Of a stretch of 64,000 nt of DNA, positions 32,368-42,930 are shown piece by piece; within the stretch, counting starts at the first letter, position 1; every line of letters starts with the position of its first letter. The notes under the pieces are model-generated. The model searched no databases. It worked only from the letters and a program-made list of their open reading frames with translations, and was not told the origin of the DNA. A program made the position numbers and the translations under genes. The DNA is from Strongyloides papillosus (lineage: Eukaryota; Nematoda; Chromadorea; Rhabditida; Strongyloididae): contig SRSI01000050.1 in assembly GCA_005656395.1 (NCBI GenBank), positions 1,240,001-1,304,000 of the forward strand, written 5' to 3'.

Positions 32368-34500
32368 TCATTTAGCAACTGATGTTACACTCTCATACGA
32401 ACTTTTATCATGAATTGTGGAGGCTGAACTTTTTGATCCTTTACTTTTGGAGAGTGTAGACAGTCCGGAAGAAGACGACAATGCCAAACTATTTCTAGCT
32501 TTTGTTTTTTTAATTTTTCTAATGATTAAGAAAACCACAACATATAATATTATACCAAATAAGATAACAGAAACCATGGTTCCTATAATCCAAGGTGTTG
32601 AGTCAATTTTAACTTTAGTTAGAGCCTTTTCTTTCGGTATAGTCCTGTCTTTAGTTCCAGTATCCTGTGTTTTTTTAATAATAATGGTTTTTGTTGTGTA
32701 AAATGTTGTCTCCGCCGGTGTTTCATATGTACATTTAACTGTTACTCCAAGAACATCTTTGAGCTTCTTGTATATAATTTTACCCTCCTTGATATCTATT
32801 GTATCTATGTCATTAGTGAAGTTACTGATAATTATAGGTTCACTGACATTCTGGGCAAATCCAATTATCATTTTTTTAATTTTACCAATAGTTCCATATT
32901 TTTTATTGCAACCAACATTACTTCGATAGGTATCAACTACTGGTGTTTCTTCTAACTCCATTTCAGAATCCTCATCTGGTAAGTAGTATACTTCATTCAT
33001 AGTAATGAAATTTTTATCAAATAATGATGTTGCTTTTATATCTTTACATCTATAGGATCCATAATTGTTAATCTTTTTGGGAATGAAAGTTATCGTATTT
33101 TGAGGTAAAGTGTTTACGACGGTTGGTTTTCCCCCATTTTCTACTATAAATTCAGCACTTCTTGAATAAAATTCCTCCATATGACCTTTGTTTTCCTCCT
33201 CAACTTTAGTTAAACATCTAAATGAATGTTCCTTGCCAAAATCATCCGATTTTATAATGCGGTAAAATATATTTTTCTCTTCATGTTTTTTTATTGAATC
33301 CAGTGATCCGATTGTAGGCAATATACTAGCTTTTATATTGCTTTTTAAATTTTTTATACACAACGCCTCTTCATAAACAAAAGGTTCAGTCAATCTTTCA
33401 TGATTGTCTCCATTCTCCAAACCTTCTTCTATATTGTCCCGATTATAAATATATATTTTTTGTCCTGCATAAAATTTATGTGTTGAGTTATGATCATGAG
33501 CAGTAACTGCTTCCATTATTCTTTCAGACATATAATTTGTGCTTTTTTCTAAATATCCAAAATGGTAATGGTGTTGTGGATTGTCAGAATGTTCACATTT
33601 TAACTCATTCTCAAGTGGATTAATTACTCCTTCAATTTTTAAATCGCTAATGTATTCCTCTAATTTATATCCAATAAGCAAATCCGGCATTGTTGGCTGC
33701 TTCAATTTTCCACAAATAAATTCATCTGAGTCTTCATTTTTCTTATAAAAAGGCACCACTATATGGGCCTTATCGTTTTCCTTTTCGAAATATCCATTAT
33801 CTTTGATGTCCTCTTCTGGTATAAATTGTAATAATCCTTTTTCAGGTACCCAATTAATATAAGGGCATATACCTAATATTATATCAACTTTATGGTATAG
33901 TACAGTGCCTAATAACATCTTATTATCCTTTGATTCAATAACTACCAAAACAGCATGATCAACCATATGTATTTCGTTTACATTATTCAATGTCTCAGCA
34001 TTTTTATCTTCATCAAAAAATAATAGTCCCATATCACACTGATGAATATTACACAAAATTTCAGCCTCCACATAATCTTCAAAATTATTTCCTTTAAGAT
34101 ATCCATTAGAATATGAAATGTGATAATTATCTTTTATATTTATATAACTTGTACTTTCATCGTCATATTTTATCAATTCTTTTTCTACAGTCTTTAATCC
34201 TAAACCACACAATTCATCCGAATTTATTGCTTTTTTCTTCATACTATCCCAAGAGAGTTTAACAATTTTTATTTCACTAAATCTAACATTCTTATACTGT
34301 TTCTGTCCTGTTTCATATTTTTCAAGTTGATTAAATTTAATAGTAAGTGTTTCCTCATGATGTGGTTCTTCTAACGTGTTGTCACAATTGTGTTCAAAAA
34401 GTTTAACCTTGTCTTGGTCTTTAGGAGTACCATAAACACTATATTTGAATTGAATAATTTCAAGTATAAGTAATAAGATAGTGAGGAATTTCACTAACAT
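32368..34500 (-). CDS. Type I membrane protein family, member 1 (function unknown)
   Basis: Single exon, about 710 aa. I place the start at 34500 (MLVKFL) because the three paralogues begin there; an upstream in-frame Met at 34515 exists. Signal peptide at the N-terminus, ectodomain of about 610 residues with regularly placed cysteines, one membrane segment near residues 633-658 (WIIGTMVSVILFGIILYVVV), then a basic tail of about 50 residues. Family blocks include FICGKLKQPTMPDLLIGYKL, YMSERIME, FYAGQKIYIY and NYGSYRCKD; the last, with CTYETPAETTFY, faintly recalls Ig-fold cysteine contexts. No known family is recognised. It is the most diverged of four tandem copies, with the shortest tail, yet it keeps the terminal YESV motif. 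Confidence 0.85.
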   Translation of the reverse strand: MLVKFLTILLLILEIIQFKYSVYGTPKDQDKVKLFEHNCDNTLEEPHHEETLTIKFNQLEKYETGQKQYKNVRFSEIKIVKLSWDSMKKKAINSDELCGLGLKTVEKELIKYDDESTSYINIKDNYHISYSNGYLKGNNFEDYVEAEILCNIHQCDMGLLFFDEDKNAETLNNVNEIHMVDHAVLVVIESKDNKMLLGTVLYHKVDIILGICPYINWVPEKGLLQFIPEEDIKDNGYFEKENDKAHIVVPFYKKNEDSDEFICGKLKQPTMPDLLIGYKLEEYISDLKIEGVINPLENELKCEHSDNPQHHYHFGYLEKSTNYMSERIMEAVTAHDHNSTHKFYAGQKIYIYNRDNIEEGLENGDNHERLTEPFVYEEALCIKNLKSNIKASILPTIGSLDSIKKHEEKNIFYRIIKSDDFGKEHSFRCLTKVEEENKGHMEEFYSRSAEFIVENGGKPTVVNTLPQNTITFIPKKINNYGSYRCKDIKATSLFDKNFITMNEVYYLPDEDSEMELEETPVVDTYRSNVGCNKKYGTIGKIKKMIIGFAQNVSEPIIISNFTNDIDTIDIKEGKIIYKKLKDVLGVTVKCTYETPAETTFYTTKTIIIKKTQDTGTKDRTIPKEKALTKVKIDSTPWIIGTMVSVILFGIILYVVVFLIIRKIKKTKARNSLALSSSSGLSTLSKSKGSKSSASTIHDKSSYESVTSVAK

Positions 34501-34515
34501 TATAAAACAAATCAA

Positions 34516-35339
34516 ATTACTATAACATTTCTCGTTTTAAAATAATATAATTTTTTACTAAAATATGCATACGTTTCTTCTAATTTTACGCGATATCAGT
34601 AAAAAATCTAAATAGATTTTTTTTGCATATCAGATAATAATGAATCGAACAGAATTACTTATCATTTTTATTGGAAGATTTATTTTCTCTTAAAGATATA
34701 TAATTACAATAATTGATCAAGTAAATGATATTCTTTATTATCATTAATTATTATTTTATTTGATAATTAGATAATGGGCAAACAGTAAATTTACCTTATT
34801 CGTCGTATGTCAAGACCAGAAATTGCTACATTTTTTTTAATGTGGAAAGTTTTCAAAACGCGAAAATTTTTTGATTTATATTAATGTTGTTGTATATTTA
34901 CGAGTTAAAATTTCAAAAAAGGCATATTTTGTATTATTCGTCGAAGGCCAGTAATCGTCTGGCCTTTTTTAACCTTTAAATCATTCAACTTTTAATTGAT
35001 TCTTAAAATTAACAATAATCTTTAGGCCATAATTTGGTCAGTTATTAAAAAATACTGAATATAACTGTCCGACTAAACTGTAATTTTGTGTTCCAAATAA
35101 CAAATGAATAGATACATTTAGTTATATTTGACAAGAGTTAATTCTTGAACAAACTATTCAAAAAAAGAAGATAAAAAAGAAGCTAACAAATTTAGGTCAT
35201 AAATATCTGAATTCTGTCCTATTTCTCAAGTTAGCAAAACATATCTTTCATCTGTTATTTTGCATAAATCGGATTAATTTGGAAGAAGTTAAGGTATAGA
35301 TAAATCTAATCTTCCTATTTTATTTAATATAGATAATTT
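34516..35339. other. Spacer upstream of membrane-protein gene 1
   Basis: Holds the presumed promoter and a copy of the dispersed repeat (about 35000-35300). No gene seen. Confidence 0.45.
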
Positions 35340-35438
35340 GGGGTAAACTACACTGGCCTTATTGGGCTACTGCGTATTTACCTATATTTTGAACGGGGTA
35401 AATACATAGTAACCCAATAGGGCTAGTGTAGTACTACC
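35340..35438. mobile_element. 99-nt hairpin MITE with 8-nt target duplication
   Basis: Starts GGGGTAAACTACACTGGCC and ends with the near complement GGCTAGTGTAGTACTACC, so nearly the whole element folds on itself. GATAATTT is duplicated on both sides (35332-35339, 35439-35446). Its start resembles that of the element at 21575-21847. Confidence 0.75.
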
Positions 35439-35492
35439 GATAATTTAATTAGCAATTATTTATTGAAACATTTGTTTGTTATTGTACCAATT

Positions 35493-36211
35493 ACACTCAG
35501 AACAGAATCATCACCTCAAGGTGATGTTTTTAAATTCATCACCTTGAGGTGATGATTTTATTTAGAATTTAGTATACGAAAGATGTCTTACGAAGGTGTA
35601 ACACAACTTTGGAATTATATATCAAGTTGTCAAAACATTGTATTTCGTAATTCTTTTCTACTAATTTTAACTTGTTAATATTTCTATTTTAGGTGTAAAT
35701 TAAGGAGTGCCGACTAATTATTTAGAAATGGAATGAGCTACAGATAAAGATAAGTTTTCTTTACTTAAAATCTAGGTATTTTTCTAGGCATTTGCATGGG
35801 ATTGTTACTTAGATTTCAAAATTAACAGGAATATTCAAGTATACAAGTAAGTCATTGTTTTAATTAACATTCATAAATGTTTTTATTTATAGAATAAACA
35901 ATTTTTACTGTTCAAGCTTCTAGATATGGATAATCACTCAACTAAGGTTAGTTTTATTAAATTGTTATATGATTTGATGTTTATTGTTATAATATTTCTT
36001 TGTAATAAAAATATTTTATCTGTTTGTTTATTTATTGTAAATATAACTATAAATGGAAATATTATCAAAAAAAAATGTTCTAAGACATTTTATTGGGGGA
36101 AAGTATCTCTTTTGTATATATTTTAAAATCATCACCTCAAGGTGATGAATTAGTATATTCACAAAAACCGACGAAATCATCACCTTGAGGTGATGTTTTC
36201 TCTCTGAGTGT
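35493..36211. mobile_element. Inverted-repeat element with CATCACCT/AGGTGATG hairpins
   Basis: The ends ACACTCAGA...ATCACCTCAAGGTGATG form inverted repeats of about 37 nt, flanked by ATT on each side. The hairpin unit CATCACCT-CA-AGGTGATG occurs twice near each end (about 35509, 35540, 36129, 36177), in both orientations. The interior is very AT-rich with no convincing gene. It interrupts a spacer that is continuous near the other family members. Confidence 0.65.
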
Positions 36212-36410
36212 ATTTTTCAGTATATTACATAAAAAAGAAAAAAATATAGTTAAAAATTAAAAACAATTAATTTCACATGAAACTTTTATTTATTTAACTT
36301 TGTAGTGACAATTTACATTTTGATTAGTAAATAATAATTGTTTACTGTAGCAGATGAATTTAAAGTTTCTTATTGATACATAGAAAATTACTGCAAAAAC
36401 GTTTTCCCTA

Positions 36411-38636
36411 TCATCTAGCAGCTAAGTCTACATTCTTATAATAATTTTTACCACGATTTGTGGAAGCCGAACTTCTTGAATTCCTGGAGATATTACTTGT
36501 AACGTTACTTGAACGAGTGGCTGTTCTTGAGCCTTTTCCACTTTTCGCAGTCCTTGAAGCATTTGACATTGAAGCACTTCTACTTCCACCCCTTGTTCTA
36601 CTTTTACTACTACTCATACTTGTTGATCCCTTATTTCTACTTTTGGAGAGTGTAGTTAATCCAGAATATGATGATAGACTATCTTCAGCTCTTCTTTTTT
36701 TAACCCTTCTGACAATTAAGTAAGCTACAACAATAACGATTATACAGAATAAGATAACAGCAATCACGATTCCTATAACCCAGGGTGTTGAGTTATTTTT
36801 GACTTGAGTTACGACTTTTTCCTTCGTTATAGTCTTTTCTGTCTCGTTTTTAGTTCCGGTATCCTGTGATTTTGCAATAAAAGTATCCTTTCTTGTATAG
36901 AAAGTAGTCTCAGCCGGTGTTGTATATGTGCACTCCACTGTTACTCCAAGGACGCCTTTAGGTGGTTTATATATAATTTTACCCTCCTTAATATCTATGG
37001 TATCTGTGCTATTTGAGAAATCTTCAATAGTTATGGGATCATTGACATCCTGGCCAAATTTTATTGTTATCTTTTTAATTACACCAAAAGTTCCATATTG
37101 TTTATTGCAACCAATATCACTTTGATATGTATCATCTACATGTGATTCTACAAATTTCATTTCAGCACCCTCATATGGTAAGTAGTATACTTCATTCATA
37201 GTAATATAGTTTTTGTCAAATAAACTTATAGCGTCTGATTCTTTACATCTATTTGAACCATAATTTCGAATCTCTTTGTCAATGAAAGCTATTACATTAT
37301 TAGATGATGTATATATAATGTTTGGATCGTCCTCGCTTTTTATAGAAAATTTAGCAGTTCTTGAATAGAATTCTTCCATGTGAGCTTTGTTTTTACCATT
37401 AAATTTTGACAAACATCTAAATGGATATTTTTTGTTAAGATCATCTAATTGGACAAGTCGGTAAAATATATTTAACCTCTCGTTTTTCTTTATTGAATCA
37501 ACTGAACCTATTGAAGGCAAAATATTAGCCTTTATACCTTTTTTTAAGTTTCTTATACATAGTACTCTCTCAGTGATATAAGGTATTTTTAATCTTAAAT
37601 GTTTACTAGCGTTTTCCAAAGCTTTTGAAATAGTTTCATAAAAATATATATATATTTTTTGTCCAGCATAAAAATGATATTTTAGGCTTTCTTTTTTATG
37701 AACTCTTATCGGTTCCATTATTCTTTCAGACATATAATTTGTGTCTTTTTCTAAGTATCCAAAATGGCAATGTTTTCCTATAGCATCACCAGAATTACAT
37801 TTTAGCTCATCCTCCAGAGGATTGATATCTTCAGATATTTCTTTATCTTCATTGTCTTCTCTTAATTTAAATCCAATGAGCAAATCCGGCATTGTTGGTT
37901 GCTTCAATTTTCCACAAATAAATTCATCCGATTCTTGATTCTTCTTATAAAAAGGTAGCACCATATGTGCAAATGAATTTCCTTCTTCGAAATATCCGTT
38001 ATCTCTAATGTAGTCTTCTGGCACAAATTTTAATATTCCTTTTTTTTGTACCCAATTAATATAAGGGCATAGACCTAATATTATATTTACTTTATGGTGT
38101 GATCTAACACCTAACAGCATTTTATTATCACTTGATTTAACAACCATCAAAACAGCATGTTCAACAGTATGATTTTTCTTCAAATTATTTAATGTCTCAG
38201 CATTTTTAAATTTATCAAAAAACACTAGTCCAAGATCACACTGTTGAATGTTACAATAAATAGGTTGTTCAATATTATCGAAATTATGTCCTACGTAATA
38301 TCCAGTAGAATAAGTGATATTGTAATTTCGAATTGAAGTATCATCTGTACCTACAGTTAATCCACAAAGTTCTCCATGTGTTGCTATACTTTTTATTTCA
38401 TCCCATTCAAGATGGAGAATCTTAATTTCTTTAAATTTTATATTTTCATATTCCCTTTGCTTAGTATCAAATTTCTTAAGTGTATTAAATCTTATTGTTA
38501 TTATTTTTTGTTCAGCAAGAAGTGTAGCAGGACAATTATTTTCTTGTACGACAATTGGTTCATAGTCACCATTTTGAAAATAAGAACTAATATCTTTAGA
38601 GATAATTAATAAAAGTGGTAGAAATTTCACCAACAT
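36411..38636 (-). CDS. Type I membrane protein family, member 2 (function unknown)
   Basis: Single exon, 741 aa. Signal peptide MLVKFLPLLLIISKDIS; ectodomain to about residue 615; membrane segment about 618-643 (WVIGIVIAVILFCIIVIVV) followed by RRVKKRR as stop-transfer; cytoplasmic tail of about 98 residues, very rich in Ser, Arg, Lys and Thr, ending NYYKNVDLAAR. Ectodomain blocks CNIQQCDLGLVFFD, FICGKLKQPTMPDLLIGFKL, YMSERIMEPI and FYAGQKIYIY are shared with the paralogues. From the block ILPSIGSVDSIKKNERLNIF onward the sequence is almost identical to member 3, whereas the first ~330 residues are much more diverged. Surface receptor or adhesion role is inference from topology only. Confidence 0.87.
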   Translation of the reverse strand: MLVKFLPLLLIISKDISSYFQNGDYEPIVVQENNCPATLLAEQKIITIRFNTLKKFDTKQREYENIKFKEIKILHLEWDEIKSIATHGELCGLTVGTDDTSIRNYNITYSTGYYVGHNFDNIEQPIYCNIQQCDLGLVFFDKFKNAETLNNLKKNHTVEHAVLMVVKSSDNKMLLGVRSHHKVNIILGLCPYINWVQKKGILKFVPEDYIRDNGYFEEGNSFAHMVLPFYKKNQESDEFICGKLKQPTMPDLLIGFKLREDNEDKEISEDINPLEDELKCNSGDAIGKHCHFGYLEKDTNYMSERIMEPIRVHKKESLKYHFYAGQKIYIYFYETISKALENASKHLRLKIPYITERVLCIRNLKKGIKANILPSIGSVDSIKKNERLNIFYRLVQLDDLNKKYPFRCLSKFNGKNKAHMEEFYSRTAKFSIKSEDDPNIIYTSSNNVIAFIDKEIRNYGSNRCKESDAISLFDKNYITMNEVYYLPYEGAEMKFVESHVDDTYQSDIGCNKQYGTFGVIKKITIKFGQDVNDPITIEDFSNSTDTIDIKEGKIIYKPPKGVLGVTVECTYTTPAETTFYTRKDTFIAKSQDTGTKNETEKTITKEKVVTQVKNNSTPWVIGIVIAVILFCIIVIVVAYLIVRRVKKRRAEDSLSSYSGLTTLSKSRNKGSTSMSSSKSRTRGGSRSASMSNASRTAKSGKGSRTATRSSNVTSNISRNSRSSASTNRGKNYYKNVDLAAR

Positions 38637-39602
38637 TGTAAAGTAAATTTAATTACTCTAATATTTCTCATTTTAAAATAATACTTTTTTTACTAAAATT
38701 TGCATATAATTTTCTAATTTTATGCTATACATTAAAAATCTGAATAGAATTTTTTTTTGTTGCATATTTGACATGAATGTAAATGAAGAGACTAACTTAT
38801 CATTTCATTGGAATATTTTTTCTCTTAAAAATATGATTATAATAATAGATCAAGCAGTTGGTATTCTTCATTATCATAAATTATTGTTTTATTGGAATAT
38901 AATAATATTCTATTTGTTTGATAATTAGTTAACGCGGAAGCAGTAAATTCACTTTATTTGTTATTGACTAGGCCGAGAAATTGTTTCCCTTTTTTATTGT
39001 GCAAAATTTTAAAAAACTTAAATATCTTTTAATTTATATTAGTGTTGTTGTATTATCTAAATTTTATTTTTCAACGACAAACACACTTTGTATTATTATT
39101 CAAAGGTCAGTAATCGCTTTGTTTCTTTATAACTTTTCAAAAATTCAACTACGATTTGTTTCCTAAAAGTTACCAATACTCTTTATATCATAATTTGTTC
39201 AATTATTAACCAAGCTTTTAAATATTTGTCCAACTAAACTGTAATTCCATATTCCAAATGACATATGCACTATTATATTTTATTAATTTTGAAGAAAGTT
39301 ATTTTTTAAACAAAATAAAACAAGAAATAACAAAAAAAGAAGTGTTTTTTTTAAATAAATTGACAATTACTTGCTGGGGCAGCCAATAGTATATTGTACT
39401 ATTAATTTATTAGCGCACTATATTCGAAAAAAAAAATATTGTTAAAAATTAAAGAAAAATAAATTTTATGAAACTTTTATATATTTTACTCTATAGTAAC
39501 AATTTACACTTTGATTATTGAAATAATAATTATTTATACTAATAAATAAATTTAAAGTTTCCTATTGTTACATTAAAATTTCCTACACAATATTTTTTTC
39601 TA
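38637..39602. other. Spacer between membrane-protein genes 2 and 3
   Basis: Contains the upstream region of gene 2 (first ~250 nt, similar before each family member), a partial dispersed repeat (about 39165-39330) and the 3' end of gene 3. No gene. Confidence 0.5.
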
Positions 39603-41819
39603 TCACATGGCAGCTAATTTCACATTCTTATAGTAATTTTTACCACGATTTGTGGAAGTTGAACTTTTTGAATTCCTAGTGACATTACTTGAACGAGAAG
39701 CTGTTATAGAGCCTTTTCCACTTTTCGCAGTTTTTGAAGCTGTTGACTTTGAAGAATTTTTACTTCCACCCTTAGTTCTGCTTTTACTTCCACTCATACT
39801 TCTTGATCCTTTGCTACTACTTTTGGAAAGTGTTGACACTCCAGAATAAGATGATATTGATAAGCTATCTTCAGCTCTTCTTTTTTTAATCCTTCTGACA
39901 ATTAGGTACGCAACAACAGTCACTATTATACAAAATAAAACAACAGTAACTGCTAGTCCTATAACCCAAGGTGTTGAATTATTTTTAACTTGATTTACGA
40001 CTTTCTCTTTCGTAATAGACTTTCCTGTACCGTTTTCGGTTTCAGTACCCTGTGTTTTTCCAATAATAAAGGTTTTTGTGGTATAGAAAGTTGTCTCAGC
40101 CGGTGTTGTATATGTGCACTCAACTGTTACACCAAGAATGTTCTTAGACGGTTTATAAATAATTTTGCCCTCCTTAATATCTATGGTGTCTGTGCTATTT
40201 GAGAAATCTTCAATAGTTATGGGATCACTGACATTCTGGCCAAATTTTATCGTTATTTTTTTAATTACACCAAAAGTTCCATATTGTTTATTGCAGCCAA
40301 TATCACTTTGATATGTATCATCTACATGTGATTCTACAAATTTCATTTCAGCACCCTCATATGGCAAGTAATATACCTTATCCATAGTAATATAGTTTTT
40401 GTCAAATAAACTTATAGCGTCTGATTCTTTACATCTATATGAACCATAATTTTGAATCTCTTTGTTAGTGAAAACTATTTCATCTTTAGACGATGTATAC
40501 ACGATGTTTGGGTCCTCCTCACTTTTTATAGAAAATTTAGCAGTTCTTGAATAGAATTCTTCCATGTGAGCTTTGTTTTTACCATCAACTTTTGATAAAC
40601 ATCTAAATGGACTTTTTCTGTTGAGGTCTTCCGATTGTATGAGCCGGTAAAATATATTTAACCTTTCATTTTTCTTTATTGAATCAACGGAACCTATTGA
40701 AGGCAAAATATTAGCCTTTATACCCTTTTTTAAGTTTCTTATACACAATACTCGCCGGCGAATAATAGGATCTTTTAATCTTAAATGGTCATATTCGTTT
40801 TTCATAGCTTCTAAAATATCTTTACTTTCATATATATATATTTTTTGTCCAGCGTAAAAATTATATTTTGGGTTTATTATTTCACGAACTTCTATCGTTT
40901 CCATTATTCTTTCAGACATATAATTTGTGTCTTTTTCTAAGTATCCAAAGTGGAAATGTTTTGTTATTTGATCACCAGTTTGACAAATTAGCTCATCCTC
41001 CAGAGGATTGATATCTACTCCTATTGTTGCATTTTTTGGTTTTTCTTTTAATTTAAATCCAACGAGTATGTCCGGCATTGTTGGTTGCTTTAATTTTCCA
41101 CAAATAAATTCATCTGAGTTTTCATTTTTCTTATAAAAAGGCACCACTATATGAGCTTTACCATCTTCAACTTCGAAATATCCATTATCTTTGATGTACT
41201 CCTCCGGTATAAATTGTAATAATCCTTTTTCATGTACCCAATTAATATAAGGACATATACTTATTCTTATATTAACTTTATCGTGTGTTTTAGTACCTAA
41301 TAACATCTTGTTATCACTTGACTTAACAACCATTAAAACAGCATAATCAACCGTATAAATTTTTTCTACTTTATTTAATATTGTAGAATTTTTAGTTCTA
41401 TCGAAAAATACTAGTCCAAGATCACACTGTTGAATGTTGCAATATATAGGAAAGTCAATATCATCAAGTTTATGCCCTTTATAGAATCCAGTAGAATAAG
41501 AGATGTCGAAATTTTTTTCTGAATTATTATTTCGGTATACAGTTAAGCCACAAAGTAAATTTGTATGTGATGATGTACTTTCTATTTCATCCCAATCAAG
41601 ATGGAAAATTCTAATTTCATTAAAGTTTACATTTTCGTGTTTCTTTTTGTCAGTATCATATTTTTTAAGCGTATTAAAATTTAATGTTACTTTTTTTTCA
41701 GTACCATAAACCTGCATGGGACAATTATTTTCTTGTATGCGAATTTCTTGATAATCATCATGTTGAGAATTAATATCTTTAAAGATAAATAATAAAATTG
41801 GTAGAAACTTCACCAACAT
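39603..41819 (-). CDS. Type I membrane protein family, member 3 (function unknown)
   Basis: Single exon, 738 aa. Signal peptide MLVKFLPILLFIFKDINS, then QHDDYQEIRIQENNCP. Ectodomain to about residue 615, membrane segment starting near 617 (WVIGLAVTVVLFCIIVTVV), RRIKKRR, and a basic Ser-rich tail ending NYYKNVKLAAM. Ectodomain cysteines line up with members 2 and 4. The juxtamembrane stretch with CTYTTPAETTFYT is nearly invariant. It sits about 1 kb from each neighbour in the same orientation, and spacer sequences are also duplicated, so the array grew by tandem duplication of gene plus flank. Confidence 0.87.
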   Translation of the reverse strand: MLVKFLPILLFIFKDINSQHDDYQEIRIQENNCPMQVYGTEKKVTLNFNTLKKYDTDKKKHENVNFNEIRIFHLDWDEIESTSSHTNLLCGLTVYRNNNSEKNFDISYSTGFYKGHKLDDIDFPIYCNIQQCDLGLVFFDRTKNSTILNKVEKIYTVDYAVLMVVKSSDNKMLLGTKTHDKVNIRISICPYINWVHEKGLLQFIPEEYIKDNGYFEVEDGKAHIVVPFYKKNENSDEFICGKLKQPTMPDILVGFKLKEKPKNATIGVDINPLEDELICQTGDQITKHFHFGYLEKDTNYMSERIMETIEVREIINPKYNFYAGQKIYIYESKDILEAMKNEYDHLRLKDPIIRRRVLCIRNLKKGIKANILPSIGSVDSIKKNERLNIFYRLIQSEDLNRKSPFRCLSKVDGKNKAHMEEFYSRTAKFSIKSEEDPNIVYTSSKDEIVFTNKEIQNYGSYRCKESDAISLFDKNYITMDKVYYLPYEGAEMKFVESHVDDTYQSDIGCNKQYGTFGVIKKITIKFGQNVSDPITIEDFSNSTDTIDIKEGKIIYKPSKNILGVTVECTYTTPAETTFYTTKTFIIGKTQGTETENGTGKSITKEKVVNQVKNNSTPWVIGLAVTVVLFCIIVTVVAYLIVRRIKKRRAEDSLSISSYSGVSTLSKSSSKGSRSMSGSKSRTKGGSKNSSKSTASKTAKSGKGSITASRSSNVTRNSKSSTSTNRGKNYYKNVKLAAM

Positions 41820-42930
41820 TGTAAAATAAGTTAAATTACTCTAATATTTCTCGTTTTCAAATAATAAATTTTCTTATTAAAATTTAAATATGTTTTTCCA
41901 AATTTTGTGGTATATCAGTAAAAATCTGAATAGAATTATTTTTTGCATATTTGATAAGAATATAACTAAGGATGGTAATAATCATTTTACTGGAAGACTT
42001 TTTATCTTAAAAAAATAATTACAATAACTGATGAATTAGTTGATATTCTTTTCTATCATTGATTATTGGTTTATTGAAATAATAATATTCTAATTGTTTG
42101 ATAATTAGACAACAAAGAAGCAGTAAATTCATTTTGTTCGTTGTTGGTACGACCAAGAAATTGTTTGCCTTTTTTAAATGCATAAAGTGTTAAAAAACGT
42201 AGAAATCTTTTGATTTATATTAATGTTGTTGTATGTTTCCAAATTATATCTCCATTAAATACATCTTGTATTACCAGTCGAAGGTCATGGTTTTGCCTGG
42301 CTTTGTTTAGCCATTCAAAAACTCAACTTCGAATTGTCTCTTAAAAATTGCCAATACTCTTTAGATCATAATTTGGTCAATTATTAACCAAGCTTTTAAA
42401 TATTTCTCCAACTAAACTGTAATTCCATCTTCCAAATGACATATAAACTATTAAACTTTGTAAATTTAGAAGAAAGTTATTTCTTAAACAAAATAAAACA
42501 AGTAGTAACAAAAAAGAAATGTTTTTTAAGAATAAATTGACAAATTCTTGTCACAAATGACTGAATCCTGTCCGATTTCTCAAGTTGGTGGAACACATCA
42601 TTTGTCTGTCATTTCATATAAATCGGTTAAATTTAAAAGAATTTATTGTATAGAAAAAATTACTTTTTTTATTATTTATAATTTAATTAATAATAATTTA
42701 TTGCGGTACCTATATGCATATTATGGTAATAATATTTTAGTGCATAATATTCAAAAGAAAAAATATTGTTAAGAATTAAAAACAAATAATTTTTTATGAA
42801 ACTTTTATTTATTTAACTTTATAGTAACAATTTACACTTTGATTATTGAAATAATAATTGATTATACTAATAAATAAATTTAAAGTTTCTTATTGTTACA
42901 TTAAAAATTCATACACAACATTTTTCCCTA
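41820..42930. other. Spacer between membrane-protein genes 3 and 4
   Basis: Upstream block of gene 3, then a full dispersed repeat (about 42340-42660), then the 3' end of gene 4 with an AT-rich tail. The short frames inside the repeat are not conserved in other copies. Confidence 0.5.

Noticed and set aside
35926..36126. 66-codon + strand frame with hydrophobic residues
   Set aside because: Lies inside the AT-rich interior of an inverted-repeat element; no motif, composition explains it.
36460..36723. Leucine-rich + strand frames opposite the membrane-protein tails (also 39652-39849)
   Set aside because: Antisense shadow of the Ser/Arg/Lys-rich tail codons; recurs only because the genes are paralogues.
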